This document shows positions 54,060-64,000 of a stretch of 64,000 bases of DNA, piece after piece. The notes beneath the pieces were generated by a model. That model was not told where the DNA came from. It did no database searches and saw only the letters and a program-made list of their open reading frames with translations. This DNA is from Planctomycetaceae bacterium (GTDB taxonomy: Bacteria; Planctomycetota; SZUA-567), in the NCBI GenBank assembly GCA_021203245.1, contig JAJQBO010000134.1, forward strand, positions 1 to 64,000, written 5' to 3'. Every line of letters begins with the position of its first letter. Positions within the stretch are counted from its first letter, which is position 1. Position numbers and translations under genes: made by a program.

Positions 54060-55355
54060 CTAATCTACTGTCAGCATTAATAATTCCAGCCTTTCGCGCA
54101 CCGCTTCGGCGTGGGCCGGCAGCCGTTCCTCTTCGGCCAGCGCAGCCATATGCCGGCCGGTCTTGAGAAAGCGGTCGGGGCCGTATTCCACCACCGTCAT
54201 CTCCCGGACAAAATCGTCCACCCCCAGACCGCCTGCATGGGCGGACGCGCCGCCGGTCCGCAGGTACGGGTTGGCTCCGGAGAAATACCCGCCCGCGACG
54301 TCGGCCGACCAGGGGCCGAGGAAAACGGCGCCGGCGGTCATGACTTCCGAGAGATATTCCTGGTTGTCGCGGGTGACGAGGTTCAGGCGCGCGGGAGCGA
54401 GTTCGTTCGCCGCCGAGACCGCCTTGTACAAGTCGGGGAATGCGTAAATCGCGCCGCAGCGCTTCAGCGTGGCCCGGATTCGGTCGCCGTTCGGCAGCAG
54501 TTCGGCAAGCCGGTCCAGCTCGATGCGCACCGCCTGCGCCAGCATCCGGTCCGACGTCGCCAAGACGCACAGGCCGCCGTCGTCGCACCATTCCGATTGG
54601 GCCAGGAGATCGGTGGCGATAAACTTCGCGTTGGCGCTGTCGTCGGCGACGACCATCAGTTCGCCCCGGCCGGTCGCGCCGTCGACGCCGATACGGCCCG
54701 ACAGGAGCAGCTTGGCCGCCCGGGCCATCGCACCGCCCGGACCGACCACCTTGTCCACCGCCCGAACCGGACCTGCGCCAAAGGCGAAGGCGGCGACCGC
54801 TTGTGCGCCGGACATGGCGTAGACCTCGTCGATACCGAGGATTTTGGCGGTGGCGAGGATGCGCGGGTCGATGGTGCCGTCCTCCCGGGGCGACGCGGCG
54901 ACGGCGAGCGTATCGACGCCGGCGATCTGCGCCGGCACGGCGTGCAGCAGCAGCGCGGCAAACGAGTCGCCGCAACAGATGCCGACCCGCCCGAGGGCGC
55001 GGACCTGCCGCGACAGGCGGACGCCTTCGTCGTCGTGGACATAGCCGCGGCGGCGCTGGTATTCATGGAACTTGCGCGCGTTGACTCGGGCGAGGGAAAT
55101 CGAGGTCAGGAACCCTTCCGAAACCTCGGTCCGGGCGGCATTGACGATTGCCTCGCTGACGCGCAGGCCGCCCAGGGTGACCTGGGCCGAATCATACTCC
55201 CGCACGCAACGGAGCAGCCCTTCCGACCCCTCGGACCGAACCGTTTCGATAACCCCTGCGGCCTGGCGGAGCGTCTGTTCGTCCACCTCGTCCGCCCGGT
55301 GCAACAGTTCCAGAAAACGCCTGTCTTTTCCAGAAAATGGCTTAACCTCCAGCAT
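54060..55355 (-). CDS. hisD: Histidinol dehydrogenase
   Basis: IDEVYAMSGAQAVAAFAFGAG; KVVGPGGAMARAAK; LGPWSADVAGGYFSGANPYLRTGGASAHAGGLGVDDFVREMTV. Confidence 0.9.
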   Translation of the reverse strand: MLEVKPFSGKDRRFLELLHRADEVDEQTLRQAAGVIETVRSEGSEGLLRCVREYDSAQVTLGGLRVSEAIVNAARTEVSEGFLTSISLARVNARKFHEYQRRRGYVHDDEGVRLSRQVRALGRVGICCGDSFAALLLHAVPAQIAGVDTLAVAASPREDGTIDPRILATAKILGIDEVYAMSGAQAVAAFAFGAGPVRAVDKVVGPGGAMARAAKLLLSGRIGVDGATGRGELMVVADDSANAKFIATDLLAQSEWCDDGGLCVLATSDRMLAQAVRIELDRLAELLPNGDRIRATLKRCGAIYAFPDLYKAVSAANELAPARLNLVTRDNQEYLSEVMTAGAVFLGPWSADVAGGYFSGANPYLRTGGASAHAGGLGVDDFVREMTVVEYGPDRFLKTGRHMAALAEEERLPAHAEAVRERLELLMLTVD

Positions 55356-55436
55356 TGCGTCTCCCGGATCCTACCCGCCGTTTCGGCGTTCCGTGTGGCT
55401 GTCGATAAGAATTTCGCGGTATACCCGCTGTATACA

Positions 55437-56921
55437 TTATTCGCCCATTTCGTCCCGGATCGCGATGTTCGCGAAGGCCAGGGGAGGGCAGTTGTTGTCG
55501 TCCACAAACGCCAGCAGCGGGTTGTGTCCGGCACAGAAGCTGACCACTGCGCCTGTGCCCAATTCGCGGATAATGTCTGCCTGGATGCGGTTCGGGCCGA
55601 TCTGCTTGACCTTGCGGATCGCCGCGCCGCCGTCCGCGTCGCCGATGGCGAGGGAGGAAATTTCTCCAGCCACGGGCCGCAACTCGCCCGAGACGTTGGC
55701 GAATTCGAGGATGACCACGGTACGCTTGCCTTCGGGGAACCAGGCGTCGTGGAAATCGGGCGTCTTCCACGGCGACGATTTTCCATAAACCAGCCCGAGG
55801 GCGGCCCGGGCGGCGCGCTCGCCGATGACGGTATTGCCGATGGCCGAAATGTGGATGCCGTCCGACAGCCCGGCGTCGAGGGTGGGGATGACGGCAACCG
55901 CGTCGAGGTCGTGGGCTGCGGCGCGCTGGGCTTCCCGCACCAGGCCCCACAGGGCCGATTCGCCCGGTTTGGCGACGCCGATGACCCGGTTCAATTGGCA
56001 GACGACGAACGGCAGATGCGGCGCTTCGAGCACCGCCCGCATTTTACCGATAAATTCCTTGAAGTTCTGGCGGTAGTTCGCGGCAGCGCCTTCGCGGCGG
56101 CAGTCGGCGTTGCCGCCGAACCAGACACAGCCGGCGACGATGCCGGGCGGCGTCTCCGGCTTCGGCACCAAGCGCGGCCCGCCGTCGTGGAGGCTGAAGT
56201 TGGCGAAGTCGTAGAGCGAGGTGGCTGTCCAGATAAGGGCCAGCAGGTTGTCGAGGGCGGGGGAGGGCATGCCCCGTTTCTTGGTGTACCACGACTCGAG
56301 GAGCGTCCCTTCCTGCGCGGCCGGGATAAGCCCGACCGGGATGCCTGTCTCACGGCGAATCAACCTGCCGAAAGTCAACCACGGCGAGTGGCCGGGCGCG
56401 CCGCTCGAGAAGAACCGCGCGTTCCTGAGGCCGGTGACGTCATGAACCGGGTGCGACGCGAGGGACCAGCGTTCGTTTTTCCTGAACATATGGACGCCGA
56501 ATTCCGGCGGATCGTCGACCGCGCCGTGGCCGAAGCCGAGGGCGTTGTCGTCGCCGGCGATAATCCACAAGTCGCCGACACAGAGGTGGTGAATTTGATC
56601 GCCGGCGAGCCGCCAGGCGTCACCCTCCATGCGGAGGCGCGTCTCGAGGCAGTAAGGTCCGCCGGCGGGGACGCCTTCGAGGACGTGCCGCCAGGTGCGG
56701 TCGGGGCTGGTGTCCGCGCCGTGCCAGTCGAGGTGTTCGGCCGGCGGGCGCTGGAACTGCTCGTCAACGACCCGCACTTCGACCGCCGCCATCCGGTCGG
56801 ACGGGTCCAGCCATGTTCCGCCCAGGGGGATGTCGACGGTGTTGTCGAGGCGGCGTTGCAGCACCTGCCAGTCCGACGGTCCGTGGGTAATGCGCACTCC
56901 GGCCAAGGCGGCTCGTTTCAT
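55437..56921 (-). CDS. Sialate O-acetylesterase-like / SGNH esterase
   Basis: DLWIIAGDDNALGFG; TGIPVGLIPAAQEGTLLESW; DGIHISAIGNTVIGERAARAALGL. Confidence 0.65.
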   Translation of the reverse strand: MKRAALAGVRITHGPSDWQVLQRRLDNTVDIPLGGTWLDPSDRMAAVEVRVVDEQFQRPPAEHLDWHGADTSPDRTWRHVLEGVPAGGPYCLETRLRMEGDAWRLAGDQIHHLCVGDLWIIAGDDNALGFGHGAVDDPPEFGVHMFRKNERWSLASHPVHDVTGLRNARFFSSGAPGHSPWLTFGRLIRRETGIPVGLIPAAQEGTLLESWYTKKRGMPSPALDNLLALIWTATSLYDFANFSLHDGGPRLVPKPETPPGIVAGCVWFGGNADCRREGAAANYRQNFKEFIGKMRAVLEAPHLPFVVCQLNRVIGVAKPGESALWGLVREAQRAAAHDLDAVAVIPTLDAGLSDGIHISAIGNTVIGERAARAALGLVYGKSSPWKTPDFHDAWFPEGKRTVVILEFANVSGELRPVAGEISSLAIGDADGGAAIRKVKQIGPNRIQADIIRELGTGAVVSFCAGHNPLLAFVDDNNCPPLAFANIAIRDEMGE

Positions 56922-57056
56922 AGCGTCTCCTGGGAAATGGGTCTCCTTTCTTTTATCGGATAAAAGTCGCCGGGGGTTTGGTCAAAAAGGGACCGGCCCG
57001 TCGCGGGACGGGCCGGTGGGGGCATTTGCTCAATTCACATTCCAACTTACCCTATC

Positions 57057-57250
57057 CGTCACCCCGGCGTCTGGACCTCCAACCGGGCAAAGAACGGGCG
57101 GTTCGGCCGGGGTCCACGCCACCGGCATTTGCTTCGGGATTCAACCGCGTGAGTCTGGCGCCATCACTGCCAATCCCCGAGGACCCCGGCCAAACCGCCC
57201 GCTTACCGCGCTGATGGACGTCCGCACGCCGGGGTGACGATGGGGGAGGA
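57057..57250. repeat. Copy 5 of the dispersed long-inverted-repeat family
   Basis: CCGTCACCCCGGCGTCTGGACCTCCAACCGGGCAAAGAACGGGCGGTTCGGCCGGGGTCCACG ... GTCCGCACGCCGGGGTGACGATGGGGGAGG. Confidence 0.8.
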
Positions 57251-57278
57251 GGGGACGTTCTCGGTTTACAACAAACCC

Positions 57279-59618
57279 TTAAAAATTCACCCCAACCGTC
57301 CCCATCACCTGGTGCGCATCGTACTTCGACTTCGAGTAGTAATCGTATTTCGCGCCGAACTCGAGGTTCTTGTACGCATACTGGACGCCCGCGCCCGCGT
57401 TCCAGGTGCTGCGGCCCGGCTTGCGGCCCTTGAAGTCGATGCGCGGTGCGCCGCCCAGCCCGCCAAGGCCGAGCGCGCCGGTTGCGCCTTTGTTGCGGAA
57501 CTCGTAGGCATAGCCGACGTTGGTCGTCAGGGAGAGGCTCTGGCAGTCGGTATTCAAGACTTCAAAGCGGGCCGACAGGTCGATGGGGAGCGACAGCGAG
57601 CGGCTCTTGACCCGGCCGACATCCAGGGTGCTGACCGCGCCGCCGCCGTCGGGGCTGAACTCGGCCCCGACCGAACTCGACCGCACGTTCTGGTAATACA
57701 GGCCCACCCTCGGCGTCAGGGTCACGCGCGGGGTGAGGCAGAAGTCCTTGCCGACCTGGGTGCCAATCATCCAGGTGTCGGCGTGGTAATCGGAGCGTTC
57801 CCATCCCAGAACCGACGCACCGCCCGCGATGTCGGCCCGGTATTTCTTCATGTCGTAGTCGGAATACATATAGCTGCCGATGACGGAGCCGAAAAAGCCG
57901 CTCGCGTGGTTGTAGGTCGCATAGAGGCTGACCTGGTAGTTGTCGATGTCCGAATTGTTCGACAACGCAGCCTTGTCCTTGAACGAGCCGTGGTTGTAGC
58001 CGAAGGCCGCGCCCACCGCCACCGGCCCGAACCAGCGGTCGTAGCCGGTCATCATGCCGCCGGAGGTGTACTTATAGCCGGGGATGCCGTCCTTGGTATC
58101 GTAGTCCTGCCACGAACCGAACCCGCTGACCCAGAAGCGGTTGGCGGCTGTGGGGGTGCGGCCGATGACCGGGGAGGCGAGGGCGGACCCGGCGGCGAAC
58201 GGCGTGTCGGCGGAGGCCATCGCTTCCATCCGCAAGCCGGCCATGCGGGCGTTCACAGTGGTCATGCCGCCTGTCGCGACGCCGGCGGAAACGCCGACCG
58301 CGTTGGTGAAGGACAGGCCGCTGAACGAGGACATCGCGCTTTCCGCCATGGCGGCGGTGAAGCCATGGTCGTCGTCGCCCAGCCCGACCAGCGTGGACAG
58401 GGTGTCGTAATTATCGAGCGCGCCGCCGGACAATGCCGCTCGGTCGAATGTGTTCGCGATGGCGGTGCCGACCGGGGCAAGGGCGCTGTTCCGGAGAAAG
58501 CCGGTGACGTCGACGCCGATCGCTTGCCAATAATCGGCGACGAAGTCGCCGCTGGTCAGGCTTGAATCAAAATTGCTGAAGAAAAGCCCGCTGCCGTTCT
58601 TTTCCACCATAACGGTGCCGATGAAGGTATCGACTTCGTAGAGGTTGGTCGCTTCATCGTACCAGTCGATATTCCAGTTGCCGGTAGCGGTGAGGAACGC
58701 GCCCAGGGACTGCGGATTGCCGCTCGACGTCAAAACGGTTTTCAGGTCGGCGGTCAGGCCGATCCGCGTACCGCCGGATATTTCCACATCGCCGGTGACA
58801 TTGATGGTGCTGACCTGGGTCGGACTCTGCAGGCCGACCTGGATGGTACTAAACGAATTGAAGATGACCGTATTGGCCTTTAGGGTCTGAACGCCATCGG
58901 TCCTGCCCGCACTGGCGACCATGAGTTTGTTTGTGCCAGCGTTAAAGTCGGTAGTGAATTGGCTGAATACACTTCAATAGTGCCGGTGCCGTTGCCGGCT
59001 ATGGAGATGGCCTGCAGGCCGGCGGCGCCGGGCGCGTCGGTCGGTGTAACACCGTAGAGCTGAATCGTCCCGTTGTTGACAATGAATTCAAGTAGGGTTT
59101 TGTATCCGGCTTCATCCATAGTGCTCGCTATACTGATGAAGCCGTTTGATTCATTGATAAATGATGCTGTGGCCCCATGATCATAATGGCTGCCTTCGCC
59201 AAAATACATTCCCTTAAAAATGCCGCCCTTATTAACGATAGACCCGCTTGTCCAGATAGCCGCCACTGGTGACGCTCATCTTGCCCTCGGTGTCAAGCGT
59301 CCCGCCGTTCTCGATAGTCAGCGTCCCTGTAAAGTTTGAGTATCCGAGGACAGTAAGTTTGCTGTCGGCGTCGCCCTGTAGAGTGTGGCCGGCATTGACG
59401 GTATAGCCGCCATCCTGCCCATTGAAAGCCTGGACCAGGCTGTTCGATTTTATGGTGACCGTCGTCCCAAGCTGCCCGTTGTTGGTGTCTTCGGCTGTGG
59501 AACGAAAGCGTCCAGCCGCAGTGCTCATTTCCACCGCACTGGCGGACCCGACCATAACCGCCGCGGTGAATGCAAAAATCCAGAAAATCCGTCTATTCAT
59601 CCCCATCCCACTCTCCAT
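57279..59618 (-). pseudogene. Autotransporter-type outer membrane protein broken into three ORFs
   Basis: Signal peptide MNRRIFWIFAFTAAVMVGSASA (59232-59618), passenger (58880-59266), C-terminal beta-barrel (57279-58922) ending ...AHQVMGTVGVNF; frames join at about 59255 and 58965. Confidence 0.75.
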
Positions 59619-59695
59619 ACTCTTCCTGTTATCGCTGTCGCGTCCAATAATAATAGTCCGATAATTGCAGTATCGGGTAAAAGTTGACGAAAATC

Positions 59696-59738
59696 CACAA
59701 AAAATTCAACCCCGATGATCCATTCCGCATCGGGGTTG
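59696..59738 (-). terminator. Terminator of the alanine/sodium symporter gene
   Basis: Minus strand AACCCCGATGCGGAATGGATCATCGGGGTTGAATTTTTTG. Confidence 0.75.
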
Positions 59739-59773
59739 TTCATTGATGATACCATCGTTGCCGATTCGCAGGC

Positions 59774-61135
59774 TTATTTGTCGCGCTCTTTCATCGCCGC
59801 CAGATGCGCAAAGTACAGCTTCGTTTCCGCAACCACCACGCCCGACAACCCCACCAGCGCCACAAGGTTGGGGAACGCCATCAACCCGTTGGTAATATCG
59901 GCGAGCGTCCAGACAAAGGAAAGCGGCAGGAACGGGCCGATGCCGACGACGATGACATAGGCGATGCGATAGGGCAGGGTCGCCTTGGTGCCAAGCAGGT
60001 ACGAAATACAGCGCTCGCCATAGTACGCCCAGCCAAGAATGGTCGTAAAGGCGAAGAGCACCAGACACACCGTCATAACATACGTGCCTGAGAGAGGATA
60101 CACGGTCGACCACGCCAACTGGGTCATCAGGGCGCCCTTGGCTTCGCCGGTCCACGCGCCGCTGAGGATTATGGACAGCCCGGTAATCGAGCACACCGCC
60201 ATGGTATCCAGAAAAGTGCCGGTCATGGAGATAAGGCCCTGTTCGGCCGGCCACTTGGTGGTGGCGGCAGCGGACGCGATAGGGGCGGAACCGAGACCGG
60301 CTTCGTTCGAGAAAATGCCCCGGGCGACGCCGCTCCGGATAGCGCTTGCGAACAGCGCGCCGCCGAAACCGCCGGCGACGGCATGGCCGTTGAAGGCCGA
60401 GTGAATGATAAGATCAAACACGGCAGGGATTTGCGTCCAGTGCATCAGCATGATGCCCAGGCCGAAGATGAAATACACCACAGACATGAACGGCACGACG
60501 GCGGCGGCGACGGAGGCGATGGACCTGAGCCCGCCCAGCACGACCATGGCGACGATAAGCGCCAGGATGCCGCTGGTCCACACCGGGTCGACCCCGAACG
60601 AACCCTGCATCGCGTCCTTGATGGAATTGGCCTGGGTGGTGGTGCCAATGCCCATAATGCCGGCGGCTGCGCCGAAGAAGGCAAACAACTTGGCGAGCCA
60701 GAGCCATTTGTCGCCCATGCCCATTTCGATATAGCGCATCGGGCCGCCGGACATTTCGCCCCGGGGGTCGACGACGCGGAACTTGATGGACAGGAGGCCC
60801 TCGGCATACTTGGTGGCGATGCCCAGGAACGCCGCAACCCACATCCAGAACAGCGCGCCCGGGCCGCCGGCGGCGATGGCGGTGGCGACGCCGACGATGT
60901 TGCCGGTGCCGATGGTGGCGGCCAAGGCGGTACAGAGCGACTTGAACGAGGAGACGTCGCCTTCGCCTTCATTGGGTGCGGTAAAGATGAGTTTAAGGGC
61001 CATTGGCAGCTTGGTGATCTGCAGGACATTCAGCCTGACGGTGAGGAGCAACCCCGTGCCCATCAACAGAACGATCATCGGGAGGCCCCAAATGGCGTTG
61101 TTGAGGGTGTCAAGCCAGTTCATTAGTTGTTCCAT
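59774..61135 (-). CDS. Sodium:alanine symporter family (AGCS)
   Basis: ALAATIGTGNIVGVATAIAAGGPGALFWMWVAAFLGIATKYAEGLLSIKFR; SGVARGIFSNEAGLGSAPIASAAA. Confidence 0.92.
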   Translation of the reverse strand: MEQLMNWLDTLNNAIWGLPMIVLLMGTGLLLTVRLNVLQITKLPMALKLIFTAPNEGEGDVSSFKSLCTALAATIGTGNIVGVATAIAAGGPGALFWMWVAAFLGIATKYAEGLLSIKFRVVDPRGEMSGGPMRYIEMGMGDKWLWLAKLFAFFGAAAGIMGIGTTTQANSIKDAMQGSFGVDPVWTSGILALIVAMVVLGGLRSIASVAAAVVPFMSVVYFIFGLGIMLMHWTQIPAVFDLIIHSAFNGHAVAGGFGGALFASAIRSGVARGIFSNEAGLGSAPIASAAATTKWPAEQGLISMTGTFLDTMAVCSITGLSIILSGAWTGEAKGALMTQLAWSTVYPLSGTYVMTVCLVLFAFTTILGWAYYGERCISYLLGTKATLPYRIAYVIVVGIGPFLPLSFVWTLADITNGLMAFPNLVALVGLSGVVVAETKLYFAHLAAMKERDK

Positions 61136-61384
61136 ACATTCTCCCCATAACCCCGGAATAAAGGAAACCCGCGTCCGCCAAAGCGCGAGATCGCGAACGC
61201 ACCATAAGATGTATTATCGGACATTAGGTGTCATTTTTTATTTGGGTACTTACCGGCCGGATACAGCGACAACCTGGCGCCGCAACGCCTGCGGACCACC
61301 ATCGATAACCGGGACACTCTATCATACGCCGTAAAAATCCGCAACCCTCGTGCGTGGGTTCTGGAACTCTGCCTGGCTATGCCG

Positions 61385-62167
61385 TTAGTGGTATTCCTTA
61401 AGCCGCAACCCGGCCTTGACCGCCCGCCTCAGACGCGTCACGTCCAACTGCGCCGCCGCGTAAAGCCTGGCGAGCGCGTCCACCAGCCGTGTGCGCGGCA
61501 GATGAATGTTCCACAACCGCTTCGCCTTGACCGCGTCTTTGCCGCGCCCCATCCATTGGGTGCCGCGGGCCGAGAGGTCGATGATTTTCACCCTGCCGTC
61601 TTCGCTCAGGACCAGGTTGCCCGGTTTGCAGTGGCCGAGCGCCAGGCCGTGGCGGTGCAGTTCGGTAAAGGCTTCGGCGACAGCGTCGTGGTGAGCGTCG
61701 AAATCGGCCAACCGGTCCATCGACGTGCCAGGGATGAATTCAAAGAGGATATAATTATCGTGCGACAACCGGCCCCGCATCTTTTCGGCCACGAGGTAGA
61801 TGTCCTGCACGACGTCGCAGCCGTTTGCGACGGCCCGGTTCACCATCCGCATAAGGTGCGAGTAGAACGGTCCCGCCGCATACCGCCACACCCTCGTGTC
61901 GATTTTGCCGTCCATTTCGCCAAAGCGCTTGAAGACGAACGAGCGGCCGTCCGCCTCCACCCGGTGGACATAGTGTTCGGCGTCGTCGTAGAGAAGGGTC
62001 GTCGTGGCGGCTTCGCCCCGGAGGATGCGCCGGTACAGGCCAAGGTAGTCGTAGCCGTCGTCCTTGACCGTGATGGTAAAGCCGTCTTCCTGCCGCACCA
62101 CGAGCGGATACGGCTGTCCGGACGGATTCCGCCGCGGCGGGATGGAAGGGATGCTGCCTGGTTCCAT
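61385..62167 (-). CDS. LPS core kinase-like protein (RfaY/Kdo-kinase fold)
   Basis: RSFVFKRFGEMDGK; ELHRHGLALGHCKPGNLVLSEDGRVKIIDLSARGTQWMGRGKDAVKAKRLWNI. Confidence 0.7.
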   Translation of the reverse strand: MEPGSIPSIPPRRNPSGQPYPLVVRQEDGFTITVKDDGYDYLGLYRRILRGEAATTTLLYDDAEHYVHRVEADGRSFVFKRFGEMDGKIDTRVWRYAAGPFYSHLMRMVNRAVANGCDVVQDIYLVAEKMRGRLSHDNYILFEFIPGTSMDRLADFDAHHDAVAEAFTELHRHGLALGHCKPGNLVLSEDGRVKIIDLSARGTQWMGRGKDAVKAKRLWNIHLPRTRLVDALARLYAAAQLDVTRLRRAVKAGLRLKEYH

Positions 62168-62184
62168 AGTGTCTACGTTCTGCT

Positions 62185-62370
62185 TCAGCCCTCGCGGTTC
62201 CGGCGGGCTTTGGTGTAAAGGTGGTAGACGGCGAAAACAATCGCCGTGTAGTAGAAGCTTTCGGCCAGGATGCCGGCCGGCTCCATGTTCGGGTTATTGC
62301 GGTGCATAATCATCATGCCCGCAGTTATGGCGCAGAACAGTCCGGCCAGGATAAGGAATAAACGCGCCAT
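62185..62370 (-). CDS. Small two-TM membrane protein
   Basis: MARLFLILAGLFCAITAGMMIMHRNNPNMEPAGILAESFYYTAIVFAVYHLYTKARRNREG. Confidence 0.55.
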   Translation of the reverse strand: MARLFLILAGLFCAITAGMMIMHRNNPNMEPAGILAESFYYTAIVFAVYHLYTKARRNREG

Positions 62371-62431
62371 AAAGTCCCCTCGTTTCAGGTGTTGTCTTCA
62401 ATGATAAAAACAGGCATATCGGGCGACCGCT

Positions 62432-63346
62432 CTACTGAACGGGCGGCAACTCCAGCCCCGCGGCCGCGCCGAGCGCCTGAATTGCGGCAACCTCGTCGTC
62501 ACGGGACGCGCCGTGGCCGCCCATGCGGATGGCCGGCTTGGTTTTGCCGTGAAAGTCGCTGCCGCAGGTGACGAACAAGCCATTGGCCACCGCCGCCTTG
62601 TGCCAGGCGGCGCACTGTTCGGGCGAATGGTAGCTGCTGAATGCCTCGACCCCGGCTATCCCCTGCTCCACCAGGTCGGGGAGACTGTCCGCCCCCTTCT
62701 TCAGCGTCGGGCCTGGATGGGCCAGCACCGGCACGCCGCCGGTGGCGCGAATCATCCCGACCGCTTCGGCGGTGGTCATGTACTGGGTCGGCACATGGGC
62801 TGGTTTACCGTGGGAGCAATAGTCCCAGTAGAAATTCACCTGGGGGTTGTCGCTCCGCGCCCCGCCCTTGCGGTACGGTTTGAGAATGGGGTTGCCGTCG
62901 TTTTTCGGATCGGCAAGCGCGACTTCGACGATAAGTTCGGGGATGATCACCCCGTCCCGCGACTTGGCCTCGACCTTGTCGCGGTCCACGACAATCCCCA
63001 GTGCCGCGACCTTGTCCATGCGCGCGACAGACCCGGACAGCATCTGTTCCATCACGTCGTTTTCGAGTTTTTCCCAACAGGGGTCGTGGTGGTCGACAGC
63101 ATAACCGAGGACGTGGAGGCCGCTCCCCTCGTACAGGCTGTCGACCTCGACGGCGGGAATGACGGCAATCCCCAGCCTGTCCCCGGCGGCGATGGCTTCG
63201 TCGACGCCGGCGACCGAGTTGTGGTCGGCCAAGGCGGCGTAGTGGATTTGCGCCATGGCTGCCGCGACCATGAGGCTGGCGGGCGAGAGTTCGCCGTCGT
63301 CGCTGTAGTGCGAATGAAAATGCAGGTCGACCAGGGCCATCGTCAC
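62432..63346 (-). CDS. PHP-domain metal-dependent phosphoesterase
   Basis: LVDLHFHSHYSDDGELSPASLM; ALADHNSVAGVDEA; TCGSDFHGKTKPAIRMGGHG. Confidence 0.88.
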   Translation of the reverse strand: MTMALVDLHFHSHYSDDGELSPASLMVAAAMAQIHYAALADHNSVAGVDEAIAAGDRLGIAVIPAVEVDSLYEGSGLHVLGYAVDHHDPCWEKLENDVMEQMLSGSVARMDKVAALGIVVDRDKVEAKSRDGVIIPELIVEVALADPKNDGNPILKPYRKGGARSDNPQVNFYWDYCSHGKPAHVPTQYMTTAEAVGMIRATGGVPVLAHPGPTLKKGADSLPDLVEQGIAGVEAFSSYHSPEQCAAWHKAAVANGLFVTCGSDFHGKTKPAIRMGGHGASRDDEVAAIQALGAAAGLELPPVQ

Positions 63347-64000
63347 TTCTTTCTTTTGGCGCGCAGTCCGTTCCAGTAGTCGATACGGCGCTGGATATCT
63401 TTTTCAAAACCAAATGGTCCCGGCTGGTAGTATACATGGCCCTGGAGCGATTCGGGCAGGTAGTCCTGTCCGGAAAAACCGTCCGGCGCGTCCGGGTCGT
63501 ACTGGTACTCCTTGCCGTAGCCGAGTTGTTTCATCAGCTTGGTCGGCGCGTTCCTGATATGGAGCGGCACCGGGTCGTTGCGGGTCTGGGCCACGTCTTC
63601 GCCCGCGCTCTTGTACGCCATATACACCCGGTTCGATTTCGGCGCGGTCGCGAGATAGACGACCAGTTGCGCCAAGGCGGTGTTGCATTCCGGCATGCCG
63701 AGAAAATGCACCGCGTCCTTGGCCGCGATAGCCTGGACCAAGGCCTGGGGGTCGGCCAGGCCGATGTCTTCGGACGCAAACCGGACCAGCCGCCGAGCGA
63801 TATACAGCGGGTCTGCGCCGCCCTCGAGCATGCGGCACAGCCAGTAAATTCCGGCCTGCGGGTCGCTCCCGCGCAAACTCTTGTGCAAAGCAGAGATAAG
63901 GTTATACCATTCCTCGCCCTTATTGTCAAACGCCACCCGCCGCTGGGTAATGGCTTCTCGCATCAGCTCGACGCTCACCTCGCGTTTCCCTTCCGCGTCG
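63343..64000 (-). CDS. rarA: RarA/MgsA-type AAA+ ATPase, C-terminal part (truncated by window edge)
   Basis: YNLISALHKSLRGSDPQAGIYWLCRMLEGGADPLYIARRLVRFASEDIGLADPQAL; frame open to window end. Confidence 0.9.
   Translation of the reverse strand, partial: DAEGKREVSVELMREAITQRRVAFDNKGEEWYNLISALHKSLRGSDPQAGIYWLCRMLEGGADPLYIARRLVRFASEDIGLADPQALVQAIAAKDAVHFLGMPECNTALAQLVVYLATAPKSNRVYMAYKSAGEDVAQTRNDPVPLHIRNAPTKLMKQLGYGKEYQYDPDAPDGFSGQDYLPESLQGHVYYQPGPFGFEKDIQRRIDYWNGLRAKRKK

Overview
This is a GC-rich bacterial chromosome segment. A PVC-type small basic protein at 48320-48523 hints at the Planctomycetes/Verrucomicrobia/Lentisphaerae group; that is inference. Housekeeping genes include aspT/aspD, larE/thiF-like, ileS, purN, kdsD-like, dinB, gyrB, gyrA, pyrE, hldE-like kinase, glyS, purU, hisD, xerC/D-like and rarA. 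They are interrupted by an ~18.2 kb integrated element (about 11853-30092) bounded by a perfect 47-bp direct repeat of the tRNA-Asp(GTC) 3' end. The element carries two tyrosine recombinases (one disrupted by indels), a serine recombinase, an intact T7-type single-subunit RNA polymerase (1087 aa), and a 206 / ~500 / ~1376 aa gene series that parallels the T7 gp14-gp15-gp16 ejection-protein cassette in order and rough size. No recognisable capsid, portal, terminase, tail or DNA polymerase gene is present. The right-end recombinase ORF reads through attR in the same frame as an ORF leaving attL, so excision would fuse them. A ~630 bp structured non-coding interval follows the RNAP gene and contains paired hairpins and a near-match to the T3-class promoter initiation region. 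Outside the element there is a dispersed long-inverted-repeat family (5 copies), an AT-rich MITE-like element, and several genes broken by single-base indels, often in homopolymers. All family calls come from reading protein sequence; no database search was run.
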